Assembly: GCF_001457415.1 (NCBI RefSeq)
Contig: NZ_LN881722.1
Coordinates: 310,001-374,000 of the forward strand
Direction of reading: 5' to 3'
DNA: 64,000 nucleotides
DNA from: Gorillibacterium timonense
GTDB taxonomy: Bacteria; Bacillota; Bacilli; Paenibacillales; NBRC-103111
Shown here piece by piece: positions 43,029 to 51,452 of this stretch (positions within the stretch are counted from its first letter, which is position 1; each line of letters starts with the position of its first letter). A program made the translations under genes and the position numbers. The notes beneath the pieces were generated by a model. It did no database searches. It saw only the letters and a program-made list of their open reading frames with translations, and had not been told where the DNA came from.

Positions 43029-44474
43029 ATGGAGGAACGGATGAATACGAACGCGGAGGAACGCGTTGAGCGGGATTCGCTTGGATCGAAGAGCCTTCCG
43101 TCCGGTGCTTATTACGGCATCCATACGCTCAGAGCGATGGAAAACTTCTCCGTCAGCGGCAGGCCGGTCAATCGGCATCTGATCCGGGCCCTCATCACGG
43201 TGAAGAAAGCGGCGGCTCTCGCCCATCTTCGACTGGGTACCTATCCTGCCGAGATCGCTCAGGCGATTGCTTCCGCCTGCGACGAGCTTCTCGTAGACGG
43301 AGAGGCTCGTGCCTGGGAGGAGCGCTGGGGCGAGCATTTTCCGATCGACGGTCTTCAGGGCGGAGCCGGGACCTCCACCAACATGAACGTCAATGAAGTG
43401 GTGGCCAACCTTGCCATTGAACGGCTTGGCGGGCGGCGGGGCGACTACTCGGTCGTGCATCCGCTCGATCACGTCAACTGCTGCCAATCCACGAACGATG
43501 TGTACCCTACCGCGCTGCGCATAGCAGCCATCCGGCTTCTGCGCCGGGTGAGCGCGGCTTTCGCCTCCTTGCAGGAAGCGCTGCAGGAGAAGGAGCAGGA
43601 ATTCGCCGATGTGCTGAAGCTCGGACGGACCGAGCTGATGGATGCCGTGCCGATGATGGCCGGGCAGGGCTTCGGCGCCTATGCGAAGGCAGCCGCCCGC
43701 GACCGCTGGCGGCTGTACAAGATCGAGGAGCGGCTGCGCGAGGTGAATATCGGTGGAACGGCGATCGGCACAGGGATGAACGCTCCCGTGAAGTATTCCT
43801 ATTACGTGACCGAGCTGCTCCAGGATCTGACTGGCTTCGGGATCGCGCGCAGCGAATACCCGATGGACCCGACCCAGAACATGGACGTGTTCGCGGAAGT
43901 GTCCGGGCTTTTGAAGGCGGCTGCCGTCAATCTGCTGAAGCTGTCCCATGATCTTCGGCTGCTCGCCAGCGGCCCCGCTGGAGGGTTCGGGGAGTTGGAG
44001 CTGCCTGCGGTTCAAGCCGGATCGTCGATCATGCCGGGAAAGGTCAATCCGGTCATGGCTGAAATGGCCGGAAGCGCGGCCATGAAGGTGATGGCCCATG
44101 ACACTGCAATCACCTTAGCGGCTTCCTCGGGGCAACTGGAGCTGAACGCCTTTGTGCCCTTGATCGCCGATTCGCTGCTCGATTCGCTGGAGACGCTGGC
44201 GAATGCGGTAACGCAGTTCGAGACCCGCTGTGTCCGCGGCATCCGCATCCGGGAGGATCGCTGCCGCGACAACGTCGAGCGATCGGCAGTGCTGGCGACG
44301 GCGCTCGTCGGCCGCATCGGCTATGAGGCAAGCGCGCGCGTAGCGAAGCGCGCCCAGAAGGAAGGGCGCAGCGTCCGGGAGATCGTTCTGGAGGAAGGAC
44401 TTTTAGCCGAGGAAGAAGCGGATCGCATCTTGAATCCCTATCAAGTGACCAAACCGGGGATACCAGGAAGATAA
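43029..44474 (+). CDS. aspA: Aspartate ammonia-lyase (aspartase)
   Basis: 481 aa. Fumarase/aspartase superfamily: SGAYYGIHTLRAMENF at the N-terminus, GGAGTSTNMNVNEV, CCQSTNDVYPTALR (Ser/Thr substrate-binding), and the signature GSSIMPGKVNPV with the catalytic Ser loop. GIHTLRAMENF matches aspartase rather than fumarase (which has GxQT). It deaminates L-aspartate reversibly to fumarate and ammonia. ATG 43029 (AGGAGAGG upstream) and ATG 43041 (GGAGG 5 nt upstream) are both possible. Lying between two hydF-type genes, it could supply ammonia for the bridging amine of the H-cluster dithiolate; that link is inference. Confidence 0.88.
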   Translation: MEERMNTNAEERVERDSLGSKSLPSGAYYGIHTLRAMENFSVSGRPVNRHLIRALITVKKAAALAHLRLGTYPAEIAQAIASACDELLVDGEARAWEERWGEHFPIDGLQGGAGTSTNMNVNEVVANLAIERLGGRRGDYSVVHPLDHVNCCQSTNDVYPTALRIAAIRLLRRVSAAFASLQEALQEKEQEFADVLKLGRTELMDAVPMMAGQGFGAYAKAAARDRWRLYKIEERLREVNIGGTAIGTGMNAPVKYSYYVTELLQDLTGFGIARSEYPMDPTQNMDVFAEVSGLLKAAAVNLLKLSHDLRLLASGPAGGFGELELPAVQAGSSIMPGKVNPVMAEMAGSAAMKVMAHDTAITLAASSGQLELNAFVPLIADSLLDSLETLANAVTQFETRCVRGIRIREDRCRDNVERSAVLATALVGRIGYEASARVAKRAQKEGRSVREIVLEEGLLAEEEADRILNPYQVTKPGIPGR

Positions 44475-44607
44475 AACCGCATGCCGCCCGGAGAACGAGA
44501 TTCAAGGTGGATGCGAAGTGGATAGAGCTGTACTGAGAATCGCAGCGGCCGGAGGAACGGGGCTATGGAATCCGGTGCCGCTCTTGGGGAATAGGGGGAG
44601 AAATGCC

Positions 44608-45870
44608 GTGAGTCTGAATGAAACGCCGCGCTCCAGCCGGCTGCATATCGCCATCTTCGGCCGCCGCAATGCGGGGAAGTCGAGCATCATCAATGCCATC
44701 ACCAAGCAGGAGATCGCCGTCGTCTCCGCCGTCAAGGGGACGACGACGGACCCGGTCTATAAATCGATGGAGCTCTTGCCCATCGGGCCGATCGTGCTGA
44801 TCGATACGGCGGGCTTGGACGATGAGGGCGAATTGGGCGAGCTCCGCAGGAAGAAGACGCTTGAGGTGCTGAACAAGACCGATCTCGCGCTCATCGTCGT
44901 CGATGCGGCGGAAGGCGTTACCGAGTTTGATCGTGAAATCGCTGAGCTCGTGCGCGGTAAATCCATCCCGGCCATCGGCGTGCTGAACAAGACCGATCTG
45001 TTGGCCGAAGATGCGGAAGGAGCGGAAGCGGCGCTGGCGGCGGAAGAACGTGCCGCAAGCGAGCTCGGTTTGAAGACAGTTGCCGTATCCGCGAAGGAAG
45101 ACCAGCGGATCGCCGAGCTCAAAAAGGCGCTCATCGCCGCCGTTCCGGATGAAGAGGACAAATTCCGTATCGTGGGTGATCTGCTGTCGCCTGGGGATCT
45201 GGTCGTGCTGGTCGTCCCCATCGACAAGGCCGCGCCGAAGGGACGGCTCATTTTGCCGCAGCAGCAGACGATTCGCGATATTCTGGAGAGTGACGCCATC
45301 GCGGTCGTCACCAAGGAATACGAGCTGAAGGAGACGCTGGAGAGCCTCGGCAGGAAGCCAAAGCTGGTTATTACCGACTCGCAGGTGTTTCTCAAGGTAG
45401 CCGCGGATACGCCAAAGGACATTCCGCTCACTTCGTTCTCCATCCTCTTCGCCCGTCACAAAGGCGATCTGGAAGAGATGGTGCGCGGTGCGAGAGCCAT
45501 CGATCGGCTGCAGGACGGAGATAAGATCCTGATCGCCGAGTCGTGCACGCATCACCAACAGCCCGACGATATCGGCAAGGTAAAGATTCCCCGCTGGATT
45601 CGCCAAGCTACAGGGAAGCAGCTTCACTTTGATTTTGCGAACGGCATGAAATTTCCGGACAACGTCAAAGACTACGCTCTCATCGTCCACTGCGGAGGCT
45701 GCATGATGAACCGCAGGCAGATGCTGTGGCGGGTCGAGCAGGCGGTGGAGGCCGGTGTGCCGATCGTCAACTATGGAGTCGCCATCGCCTACGTTCAAGG
45801 CATTCTGGAACGGGCGATTTCCCCGTTCCCGCTCGCTCGCTTCGCCTGGGAGGAAGGCGAACGGATCTAA
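44608..45870 (+). CDS. hydF: [FeFe] hydrogenase maturation GTPase HydF (canonical)
   Basis: 420 aa from GTG 44608 (AGGGGGAG upstream). GTPase motifs complete: GRRNAGKSS (18-26), GTTTDPV, DTAG (66-69), NKTD (127-130), SAK. The cluster ligands fit the family: CTH (313-315) and HCGGC (361-365), i.e. CxH-x45-HCxxC. HydF is the scaffold that assembles the [2Fe] subcluster from the HydE and HydG products and delivers it to HydA. About 130 bp after aspA and probably cotranscribed. Clearly homologous to, but distinct from, the paralogue at 41642. Confidence 0.94.
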   Translation: MSLNETPRSSRLHIAIFGRRNAGKSSIINAITKQEIAVVSAVKGTTTDPVYKSMELLPIGPIVLIDTAGLDDEGELGELRRKKTLEVLNKTDLALIVVDAAEGVTEFDREIAELVRGKSIPAIGVLNKTDLLAEDAEGAEAALAAEERAASELGLKTVAVSAKEDQRIAELKKALIAAVPDEEDKFRIVGDLLSPGDLVVLVVPIDKAAPKGRLILPQQQTIRDILESDAIAVVTKEYELKETLESLGRKPKLVITDSQVFLKVAADTPKDIPLTSFSILFARHKGDLEEMVRGARAIDRLQDGDKILIAESCTHHQQPDDIGKVKIPRWIRQATGKQLHFDFANGMKFPDNVKDYALIVHCGGCMMNRRQMLWRVEQAVEAGVPIVNYGVAIAYVQGILERAISPFPLARFAWEEGERI

Positions 45871-46127
45871 GAGATGGTTCGGGCCGCACTTACGTTTGCT
45901 CTAAAGCGTGTCTTCAAACGATGGTGCAACGTAAGCGGAGCCGAGCGCTGGAATGAGAGAAGGCGATGAGGAACTATTCTCATCCTACGGACTGGTTGAG
46001 AGAATTGGACATGGATACGAAGAGAGCTGCTGCAGGCTCTCTTTTCTTCTATTCACCTGTAACGAATAGCGACGGCGGAGCGAATAAGAGAGGACAAGGC
46101 CGGAGAGAGAGGGGGCGATCGAGCGGC

Positions 46128-46748
46128 ATGAGCCGGGAAGAGGAAGAGATTCGACAGTTTGTACAAGGGAGCCGTGCCGCCTTTGAAGCGCTCGTTCTCC
46201 GCTACCGGCAGCCCGCAGTTGGGTTCGCCCGCCATTATGTCCGCGATTATCACATCGCCGAGGATTTGGTCCAGGACTGCTTTGCTTATTTGTATGTCTA
46301 CCCCGATAAGTACAACTTTCGCAGCTCCTTCAAGACGTATCTCTACACCCTGATCCGGCACAAATGCGTGGATTACCTACGCAAAAGAGAGCGGAGAAAG
46401 GAATACGCGAGCGTGACGGGGGAAGCCTTCCAGCCGGAAGGCAGGCCGAACAGCCGGGAAATCAGCGATCCTCTGCCGGGTCCGGAGGAGCAGGTGCTCG
46501 CTCTTGAGAGCTGGACGGCCTGGGAGAATCGGCTGGATCAGCTCCGGGAGGAGTACCGTTCGGCCCTCTATCTGGTGGATGTGGACGGACTGTCTCCGCA
46601 GGAAGCGGCGGCAGTATTGGGGAAATCGTCGGCAGGATTCCGGGTTACGCTGCACCGGGCGCGAAAAAGGCTGAGAGAGTTGACGGAGAAGGAGGGAGAA
46701 CATGAGCAAAGAGAATGGGAAGAGCGGATTCGAGAACAGCGGGTGTAA
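46128..46748 (+). CDS. ECF-type RNA polymerase sigma factor
   Basis: 206 aa from ATG 46128. Sigma region 2 (FEALVLRYRQPAVGFARHYV ... AEDLVQDCFAYLYVYPDKY) and region 4 (LYLVDVDGLSPQEAAAVLGKSSAGFRVTLHRARKRL) are clear; between them is a long acidic linker. Overlaps the next gene by 47 bp. Its product probably directs transcription of this sigma-membrane protein-ABC operon in response to an envelope signal. Short family-typical length; no obvious autoregulated ECF promoter found in the 257-bp upstream gap. Confidence 0.88.
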   Translation: MSREEEEIRQFVQGSRAAFEALVLRYRQPAVGFARHYVRDYHIAEDLVQDCFAYLYVYPDKYNFRSSFKTYLYTLIRHKCVDYLRKRERRKEYASVTGEAFQPEGRPNSREISDPLPGPEEQVLALESWTAWENRLDQLREEYRSALYLVDVDGLSPQEAAAVLGKSSAGFRVTLHRARKRLRELTEKEGEHEQREWEERIREQRV

Positions 46749-47166
46749 GGACAGCCATGAAGGAGCAAGAGAGTCGGAAGCGGCCAACGAGGCGCGGAAC
46801 CAGAGTGGAATGAGCGAACCTGCAACTGCCGAACAGGTAACGATTGACCCGGCCCAAGAACAATTTCTGCGCGGCGTCTACTTAAAGGCGTATATGCTGG
46901 AGTACGACCGCCGGGAAGACGAACGCGTTCGACAGAACCGCAAGCGGCTCCGCAGGCAAAGCCTTGGACGACTATCCATCATGGTCTTCGGTCTCTTGTT
47001 CGGCTATGTCTTCCTTCGGATGAACTCCTACGATCTCATCACGCTTTTGGCGTTTTCCTTGGGGATTGTGGCTTTAGGAACGATCCTGGAGCAGACGGAG
47101 CTTCGGTGGACGGGAGAACAGGAAGATTCGGCGGGCCGGGAAAAGGAGTGGGAACCTTGGAAGTAA
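46702..47166 (+). CDS. Small two-helix membrane protein, candidate anti-sigma factor
   Basis: 154 aa. The first 60 residues are polar and low complexity, then a helical basic segment (YLKAYMLEYDRREDERVRQN), two hydrophobic helices (about 92-107 and 112-130) and a charged tail. No HxxxCxxC zinc anti-sigma motif. Overlap with the sigma gene suggests it holds the sigma factor at the membrane, but this rests on position alone. The following ATPase gene begins within its last codons. Confidence 0.6.
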   Translation: MSKENGKSGFENSGCKDSHEGARESEAANEARNQSGMSEPATAEQVTIDPAQEQFLRGVYLKAYMLEYDRREDERVRQNRKRLRRQSLGRLSIMVFGLLFGYVFLRMNSYDLITLLAFSLGIVALGTILEQTELRWTGEQEDSAGREKEWEPWK

Positions 47167-48032
47167 GTCTGAATCAATTGACGAAACGTTACGGCAGCAA
47201 GACAGCTCTCGATCAGGTCACCTTGAAATGGGAGGAAGGCGTGCAAGGGCTGCTGGGTCCAAACGGAGCGGGCAAAACGACGCTGATGCGCCTTCTCGCC
47301 ACGCTGCTCACGCCATCGGCGGGAAGCGCCGAAATCGGCGGTGTTCCGCTTACGGAGAAGGGACGCATTCGCGAAATGATCGGCTATCTGCCGCAAGATT
47401 TCTCGTTCTATCCCGGGATGACGGTCGGAGAGGCGATGGACTATCTCGCTCTCCTGTCCGGTGTGAAGGGGAAGGCGGAACGCAAGCGACGGATCGATAC
47501 GCTGCTCGAAGAAGTGAATCTGGCCGCTCACCGCAGGACGAAGGTGCGGGCGCTGTCCGGCGGGATGAAGCGGCGGCTCGGCATCGCGCAGGCGATGATC
47601 CACGAGCCGCGGCTGCTCATCGTAGATGAGCCTACCGCAGGACTCGATCCCGAGGAGCGCATCCGCTTCCGCCAGCTGCTGGCGAGGTTCGCAGAAGGCC
47701 GGGTCGTGCTGCTGTCCACCCACGTGGTGGAGGATGTGGAGTCCTCCTGCCGGCAGGTGACGGTGCTGCAGAATGGCCGGATGCCGTTTACCGGAGAGAT
47801 TCCCGAGCTTGCAGAGCAAGCCAGAGGGCGTGTCTGGCTGGCGGAGATGGACAAGGGAGAATGGGCGAGGGCCAACAGCCGATACCCGATCGTATCCGCC
47901 GTAGCGACCGTTTCCGCCATGAAGGTTCGCCTTTTGGCCGACGAGAGGCCATTCTCTGACGCGGAACCGGCAGAGCCGACGATGGAAGACGGCTATCTCT
48001 GCTTGGTGGGCAAGGGAGGGAGCGGGCGATGA
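47157..48032 (+). CDS. ABC transporter ATP-binding protein
   Basis: 291 aa from TTG 47157 (AAAAGGAG upstream), overlapping the previous gene. Walker A GPNGAGKTT, LSGGMKRRLGIAQAM signature, Walker B LLIVDEPTAGLDPEER, His switch in STHVVED. Typical exporter-type NBD with a C-terminal regulatory extension. Serves the two permease genes that follow, each with a 4-bp ATGA-type overlap. Confidence 0.9.
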   Translation: MEVSLNQLTKRYGSKTALDQVTLKWEEGVQGLLGPNGAGKTTLMRLLATLLTPSAGSAEIGGVPLTEKGRIREMIGYLPQDFSFYPGMTVGEAMDYLALLSGVKGKAERKRRIDTLLEEVNLAAHRRTKVRALSGGMKRRLGIAQAMIHEPRLLIVDEPTAGLDPEERIRFRQLLARFAEGRVVLLSTHVVEDVESSCRQVTVLQNGRMPFTGEIPELAEQARGRVWLAEMDKGEWARANSRYPIVSAVATVSAMKVRLLADERPFSDAEPAEPTMEDGYLCLVGKGGSGR

Positions 48033-49462
48033 ACTTCTTCTCCCTCGTCGGGAAAGAAATGAAGATGCTGAGCCGCAATCTCGTCTTCTATCTGCTGATT
48101 GCCGTCATTCTGCTGTTCTTCTATGGGAATTACGCGACCTCCGAGAGCTGGGAGGGAGGAAAGGCGCCGAAGCTGCCGCAGAAGCAGGAAGAGCAGGTCG
48201 GGCAGGGAGCCTCAGGAGCGGCGAACGGCTCCGGTGAGATCGCTGATCCGGGGGCAACCGGTGAAGGGAGCGGCTCGGGTGTCGTTGCAAGTCCCGGCGC
48301 AGCCGGGGAAGAGAGCAGCGCAGGTGCTGCCCCAAGCCCGGTTGAAGGCGGAGCCGATAATCCCGCGGATGTGGGCGATCCCGCCGAACAGGCGCCTCCT
48401 CCTATGCCCGTCTATGGCTTCAAGAATATCACAGAACCCGAGCTACTCGCTCAGCGTTATCAGTGGTCGCTTGAGGCTGACTTGAAGAGCGGATCGATGG
48501 AGCAACGAATCTTCTTCGGGATGTTTGCTCACAAATCGAAATTGTCTGCAAGTGACCGGGATGCCATGAACGCGTTGATCGCTCAATTAAACGAGGTTCA
48601 GCAGAAACCGGGCAGCTACACTTCTCTTGACGTTGTGCAAATGGCGGCCGATCTCGACCGGAAGCTTGGCGGCTGGACCCATTACATGCGAGATGGTATG
48701 ACCTTTATGGATGGGATCTATACCTATGAGGAAGCCATGGCGCAGTACCGCTTAGAGGAAGCGGAATACCTCCAGCGGGTGAAGGAAGGCCAGGTCTACC
48801 CGGGAATGGCTCGCCTCTTCTGCGATTATATGGGGCTTACCGCCGGGATCTTCCCGGTCTTCCTCGCTGCCTTTGCTCTTAGTCGCGACCGGGCGAGCCG
48901 AATGAACGAGCTGATCGCGAGCCGCCGGGTGCGGGCGTGGAGCTATGTCGGAGCCCGCTTCACCGCTTATGCGCTACTGATCTCTCTTGTCTATCTGCTG
49001 CTCTCCGTCCTGGCTGCCTGGGAAACCGCCGCGGCGCTTGAGGGGGAAGGCGCCTTTTGGACGGCACTGCCCATCTTCCTGGCGCATGGGGCCGGCTGGC
49101 TGCTGCCCACCGTCTGGGCGACGACCGCCTTTGGCATGCTGGTCTACACGCTGTTCGGCAGCGGACTTGCGGCGATTCCGCTGCAGATCGCATGGTGGCT
49201 GATATCGGCTCTTCCTCTGATTGGAGATTATCGGCTCTATAAATTAATCCTGCGCTTTAATACGCCGACGGAAGCGGCCACGTATCGCCATTACGCCGGA
49301 GACATTTTAACCAACCGCATCTTCTACTCCATTCTGGCTCTCCTGATGGTCGAGGCGGCCGCTCTTCTTTGGGAACGCAGGCGCAGCAGCGGACATGCGG
49401 CGAAGCGTAGAATTCGAAAGCGGCATGCGAACTCGCTGCCGATCCAGGAGGGGGGCCGATGA
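48029..49462 (+). CDS. ABC-2 type permease with large extracytoplasmic domain
   Basis: 477 aa. First helix at about 13-30, then an extracytoplasmic region of about 225 residues beginning with a Gly/Ala/Ser/Glu-rich spacer (about 45-120) and a structured helical part (RYQWSLEADLKSG ... LQRVKEGQ). A cluster of about six helices follows (from 268). Start overlaps the ATPase stop. Substrate unknown; the spacer could reach into the wall. Confidence 0.8.
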   Translation: MNFFSLVGKEMKMLSRNLVFYLLIAVILLFFYGNYATSESWEGGKAPKLPQKQEEQVGQGASGAANGSGEIADPGATGEGSGSGVVASPGAAGEESSAGAAPSPVEGGADNPADVGDPAEQAPPPMPVYGFKNITEPELLAQRYQWSLEADLKSGSMEQRIFFGMFAHKSKLSASDRDAMNALIAQLNEVQQKPGSYTSLDVVQMAADLDRKLGGWTHYMRDGMTFMDGIYTYEEAMAQYRLEEAEYLQRVKEGQVYPGMARLFCDYMGLTAGIFPVFLAAFALSRDRASRMNELIASRRVRAWSYVGARFTAYALLISLVYLLLSVLAAWETAAALEGEGAFWTALPIFLAHGAGWLLPTVWATTAFGMLVYTLFGSGLAAIPLQIAWWLISALPLIGDYRLYKLILRFNTPTEAATYRHYAGDILTNRIFYSILALLMVEAAALLWERRRSSGHAAKRRIRKRHANSLPIQEGGR

Positions 49463-50151
49463 GCCGATCATCCGGCGCCGTTCCAAATCCAGCTATCCCT
49501 TCTTCCGTGAGCGGAGCGGCGTTCGTTCCGCTCACCCTGCACAACCTTCGGCTCATCGCGACCTACAGCTGGCTTGCCGTCCCCGTGATCCTCGCCTTTA
49601 TGGTGGTGTTGGCCAATCCTGCTTTCATGGGTCCTCCACAAGCCGCACTCTGGGGCGAGCGGTTTATCAGCCTGACCGCTCTGCTCCTGTTTCCCCCGTT
49701 AGCCCTCATGGATGCGGGCGGGGTTGGCGAGACGCTGCTTGCCAAGCGGTATCCGCATCTGCGCATTTTCGTTATGCGCTGGCTGCTTACCGCCGTATAC
49801 ATGGCTGTTCTCACGATTGCTTTCCTTGGCTTCCTGCGGCTGTTCGGAGCGACCTTCGAGCTGGCGGCCCTCGTCGGCGGGGTATGGATGACGGCCCTCG
49901 CATTAGGATCAATAGGCATGCTGGCTTCGGTTTTGTTTGGCAGCCTGCCCGCCGGCTTCATTCTCGCATTCGCCTGGTATTTGATGGACTGGACGACGAA
50001 AGGCAAGTTTACCGGCTCCTTCTATCTGTTCAGCATGGCGAAGGGCGTCTGGAACTCCGACAAGCTTTGGCTGCTTGGAGTGGCGCTTGTCTCCACCGCC
50101 ATTTCCGCCTGGCTGCTGCCGAAGAGCCTTGGAGGAGAAGCGTACCGCTAA
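49459..50151 (+). CDS. Six-helix ABC permease-like membrane protein
   Basis: 230 aa, six hydrophobic helices (about 35, 72, 103, 130, 160 and 205), short loops. ATGA overlap with the upstream permease. Likely the second membrane subunit of this exporter. No family motif recognised. Confidence 0.7.
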   Translation: MSRSSGAVPNPAIPSSVSGAAFVPLTLHNLRLIATYSWLAVPVILAFMVVLANPAFMGPPQAALWGERFISLTALLLFPPLALMDAGGVGETLLAKRYPHLRIFVMRWLLTAVYMAVLTIAFLGFLRLFGATFELAALVGGVWMTALALGSIGMLASVLFGSLPAGFILAFAWYLMDWTTKGKFTGSFYLFSMAKGVWNSDKLWLLGVALVSTAISAWLLPKSLGGEAYR

Positions 50152-50208
50152 AGCTCCCGCTCGGATCGAGAGATAGGACCTGAGACGACGACTGAAGTAC
50201 CCATTCGA

Positions 50209-50278
50209 TAAGCTCCCCATTTCCTGAAATAGGAGTGTGTATGCAAACACGCTCTAGGAGATGGGGAGCTTTTTTTCG
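50209..50278. terminator. Terminator with palindrome in its loop
   Basis: AGCTCCCCAT (50211-50220) pairs with ATGGGGAGCT (50261-50270), followed by seven T. The loop contains GTGTATGCAAACACGCTC (50237-50254), repeated exactly at 60661. Confidence 0.85.
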
Positions 50279-50328
50279 CGTGTTGGAAGCCCTTGAAGAT
50301 TTCATAGGGGTCTGCGAACAAACCGTTT

Positions 50329-50345
50329 GATTTCTTATAGAAATC
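50329..50345. promoter_or_regulatory. Candidate operator upstream of the sugar ABC operon
   Basis: GATTTC-TTATA-GAAATC, a perfect 6+6 palindrome in an AT-rich stretch 117 bp before the first permease start. Position suits control by the YesN-type regulator or a local repressor. Another GATTTC lies at 50298. Confidence 0.35.
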
Positions 50346-50461
50346 TAATTTCCTCCTTATACTCCCAAAAATAGCCATGTGTTTTAATGAAAGTAGAAGA
50401 AAAGAAGCCTCGCAGCGAAAGAGGCAAAATCTATCATCAGCGAAACGGGGAGAGTAAACGG

Positions 50462-51439
50462 ATGAGTACAGTGGAAGAAACGCTCCTGCTGCCGGATCAG
50501 GAAAGGAGAAGAAAATCGCGAGTACCGCATGTCTTCCAGGTCATGTACAAGTACTGGGTTTTCTATCTCATGATGCTTCCGGCATTGATCATCATCATCT
50601 TCAACAACTACATTCCGATGCTCGGGGTGGCGATCGCCTTCAAGAATGTGGATTACTCCAAGGGAATCCTCGGGAGTGAGTGGTCCGGGTTTGAGAACTT
50701 CAAATATCTATTCGCCACGGAGAAAGCCTGGGTCATCACGCGCAATACCCTCGCATACAACGGTGTATTTATCATCTTGTTCCTCGTTATCGGGATCGCG
50801 TTCGCGATTATGTTCTCGGAGATGCGCAACCGCTTTCTATCGAAGCTGCATCAGAGCGTCATGTTCCTGCCTTACTTCTTGTCCTGGGTTGTGGTCGCTT
50901 ACCTCGTCTTCGGCTTCTTGAGCACCGATAACGGGTTCATAAACGTCACGATTCTGCCCAAGCTCGGACTCGAACCGATTGAATGGTATTCCCAATCGAA
51001 ATATTGGCCGTTTATTCTCCCCTTGGTGAAGGTGTGGAAGGAAGTCGGCTATTCCACCGTCATCTACCTGGCGGCGATCATCGGGATCGATCACGAATAC
51101 TACGAAGCCGCCTTGATCGACGGCGCGAACAAATGGCAGCAGATTCGCAAGATCACCATTCCCTTGATCAGTCCGGTCATCATCGTCATGACGCTTCTGC
51201 AGATCGGCAAGATCTTCAACGCGGACTTCGGTTTGTTCTTCCAGGTGACGCGTAATGCCGGCGCCCTGTATTCAACGACGCAGGTTATCGATACGTATGT
51301 CTACCAGACCTTCCTGCAGATGGGCGACATCGGCATGTCATCCGCTGCGGGGATGATACAATCCGTAGTCGGATTCTTCCTGATCTTCTTTGCCAATCTG
51401 ATTGTACGGCGCGTCAGCAAAGACGACGCATTATTCTAG
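50462..51439 (+). CDS. Carbohydrate ABC transporter permease (LplB type)
   Basis: 325 aa from ATG 50462 (GGGGAGAG upstream; an earlier ATG 50387 is possible). Six helices; the EAA loop YYEAALIDGANKWQQIRKITIPL contacts the ATPase. PALIIIIFNNYIPMLGVAIAFKN is typical of LplB/YtcP importers for oligosaccharides in Paenibacillus. First gene of a three-gene importer; the ATPase is not encoded here and is probably a shared MsmX-type protein. Confidence 0.9.
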   Translation: MSTVEETLLLPDQERRRKSRVPHVFQVMYKYWVFYLMMLPALIIIIFNNYIPMLGVAIAFKNVDYSKGILGSEWSGFENFKYLFATEKAWVITRNTLAYNGVFIILFLVIGIAFAIMFSEMRNRFLSKLHQSVMFLPYFLSWVVVAYLVFGFLSTDNGFINVTILPKLGLEPIEWYSQSKYWPFILPLVKVWKEVGYSTVIYLAAIIGIDHEYYEAALIDGANKWQQIRKITIPLISPVIIVMTLLQIGKIFNADFGLFFQVTRNAGALYSTTQVIDTYVYQTFLQMGDIGMSSAAGMIQSVVGFFLIFFANLIVRRVSKDDALF

Positions 51440-51452
51440 GGGGCGCTTGACA

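Noticed and set aside
42968-45936. Repeated octamer CTTACGTT (42968, 45889) and its reverse complement (45928)
   Set aside because: About one copy per strand is expected by chance in 64 kb; no common position relative to genes.
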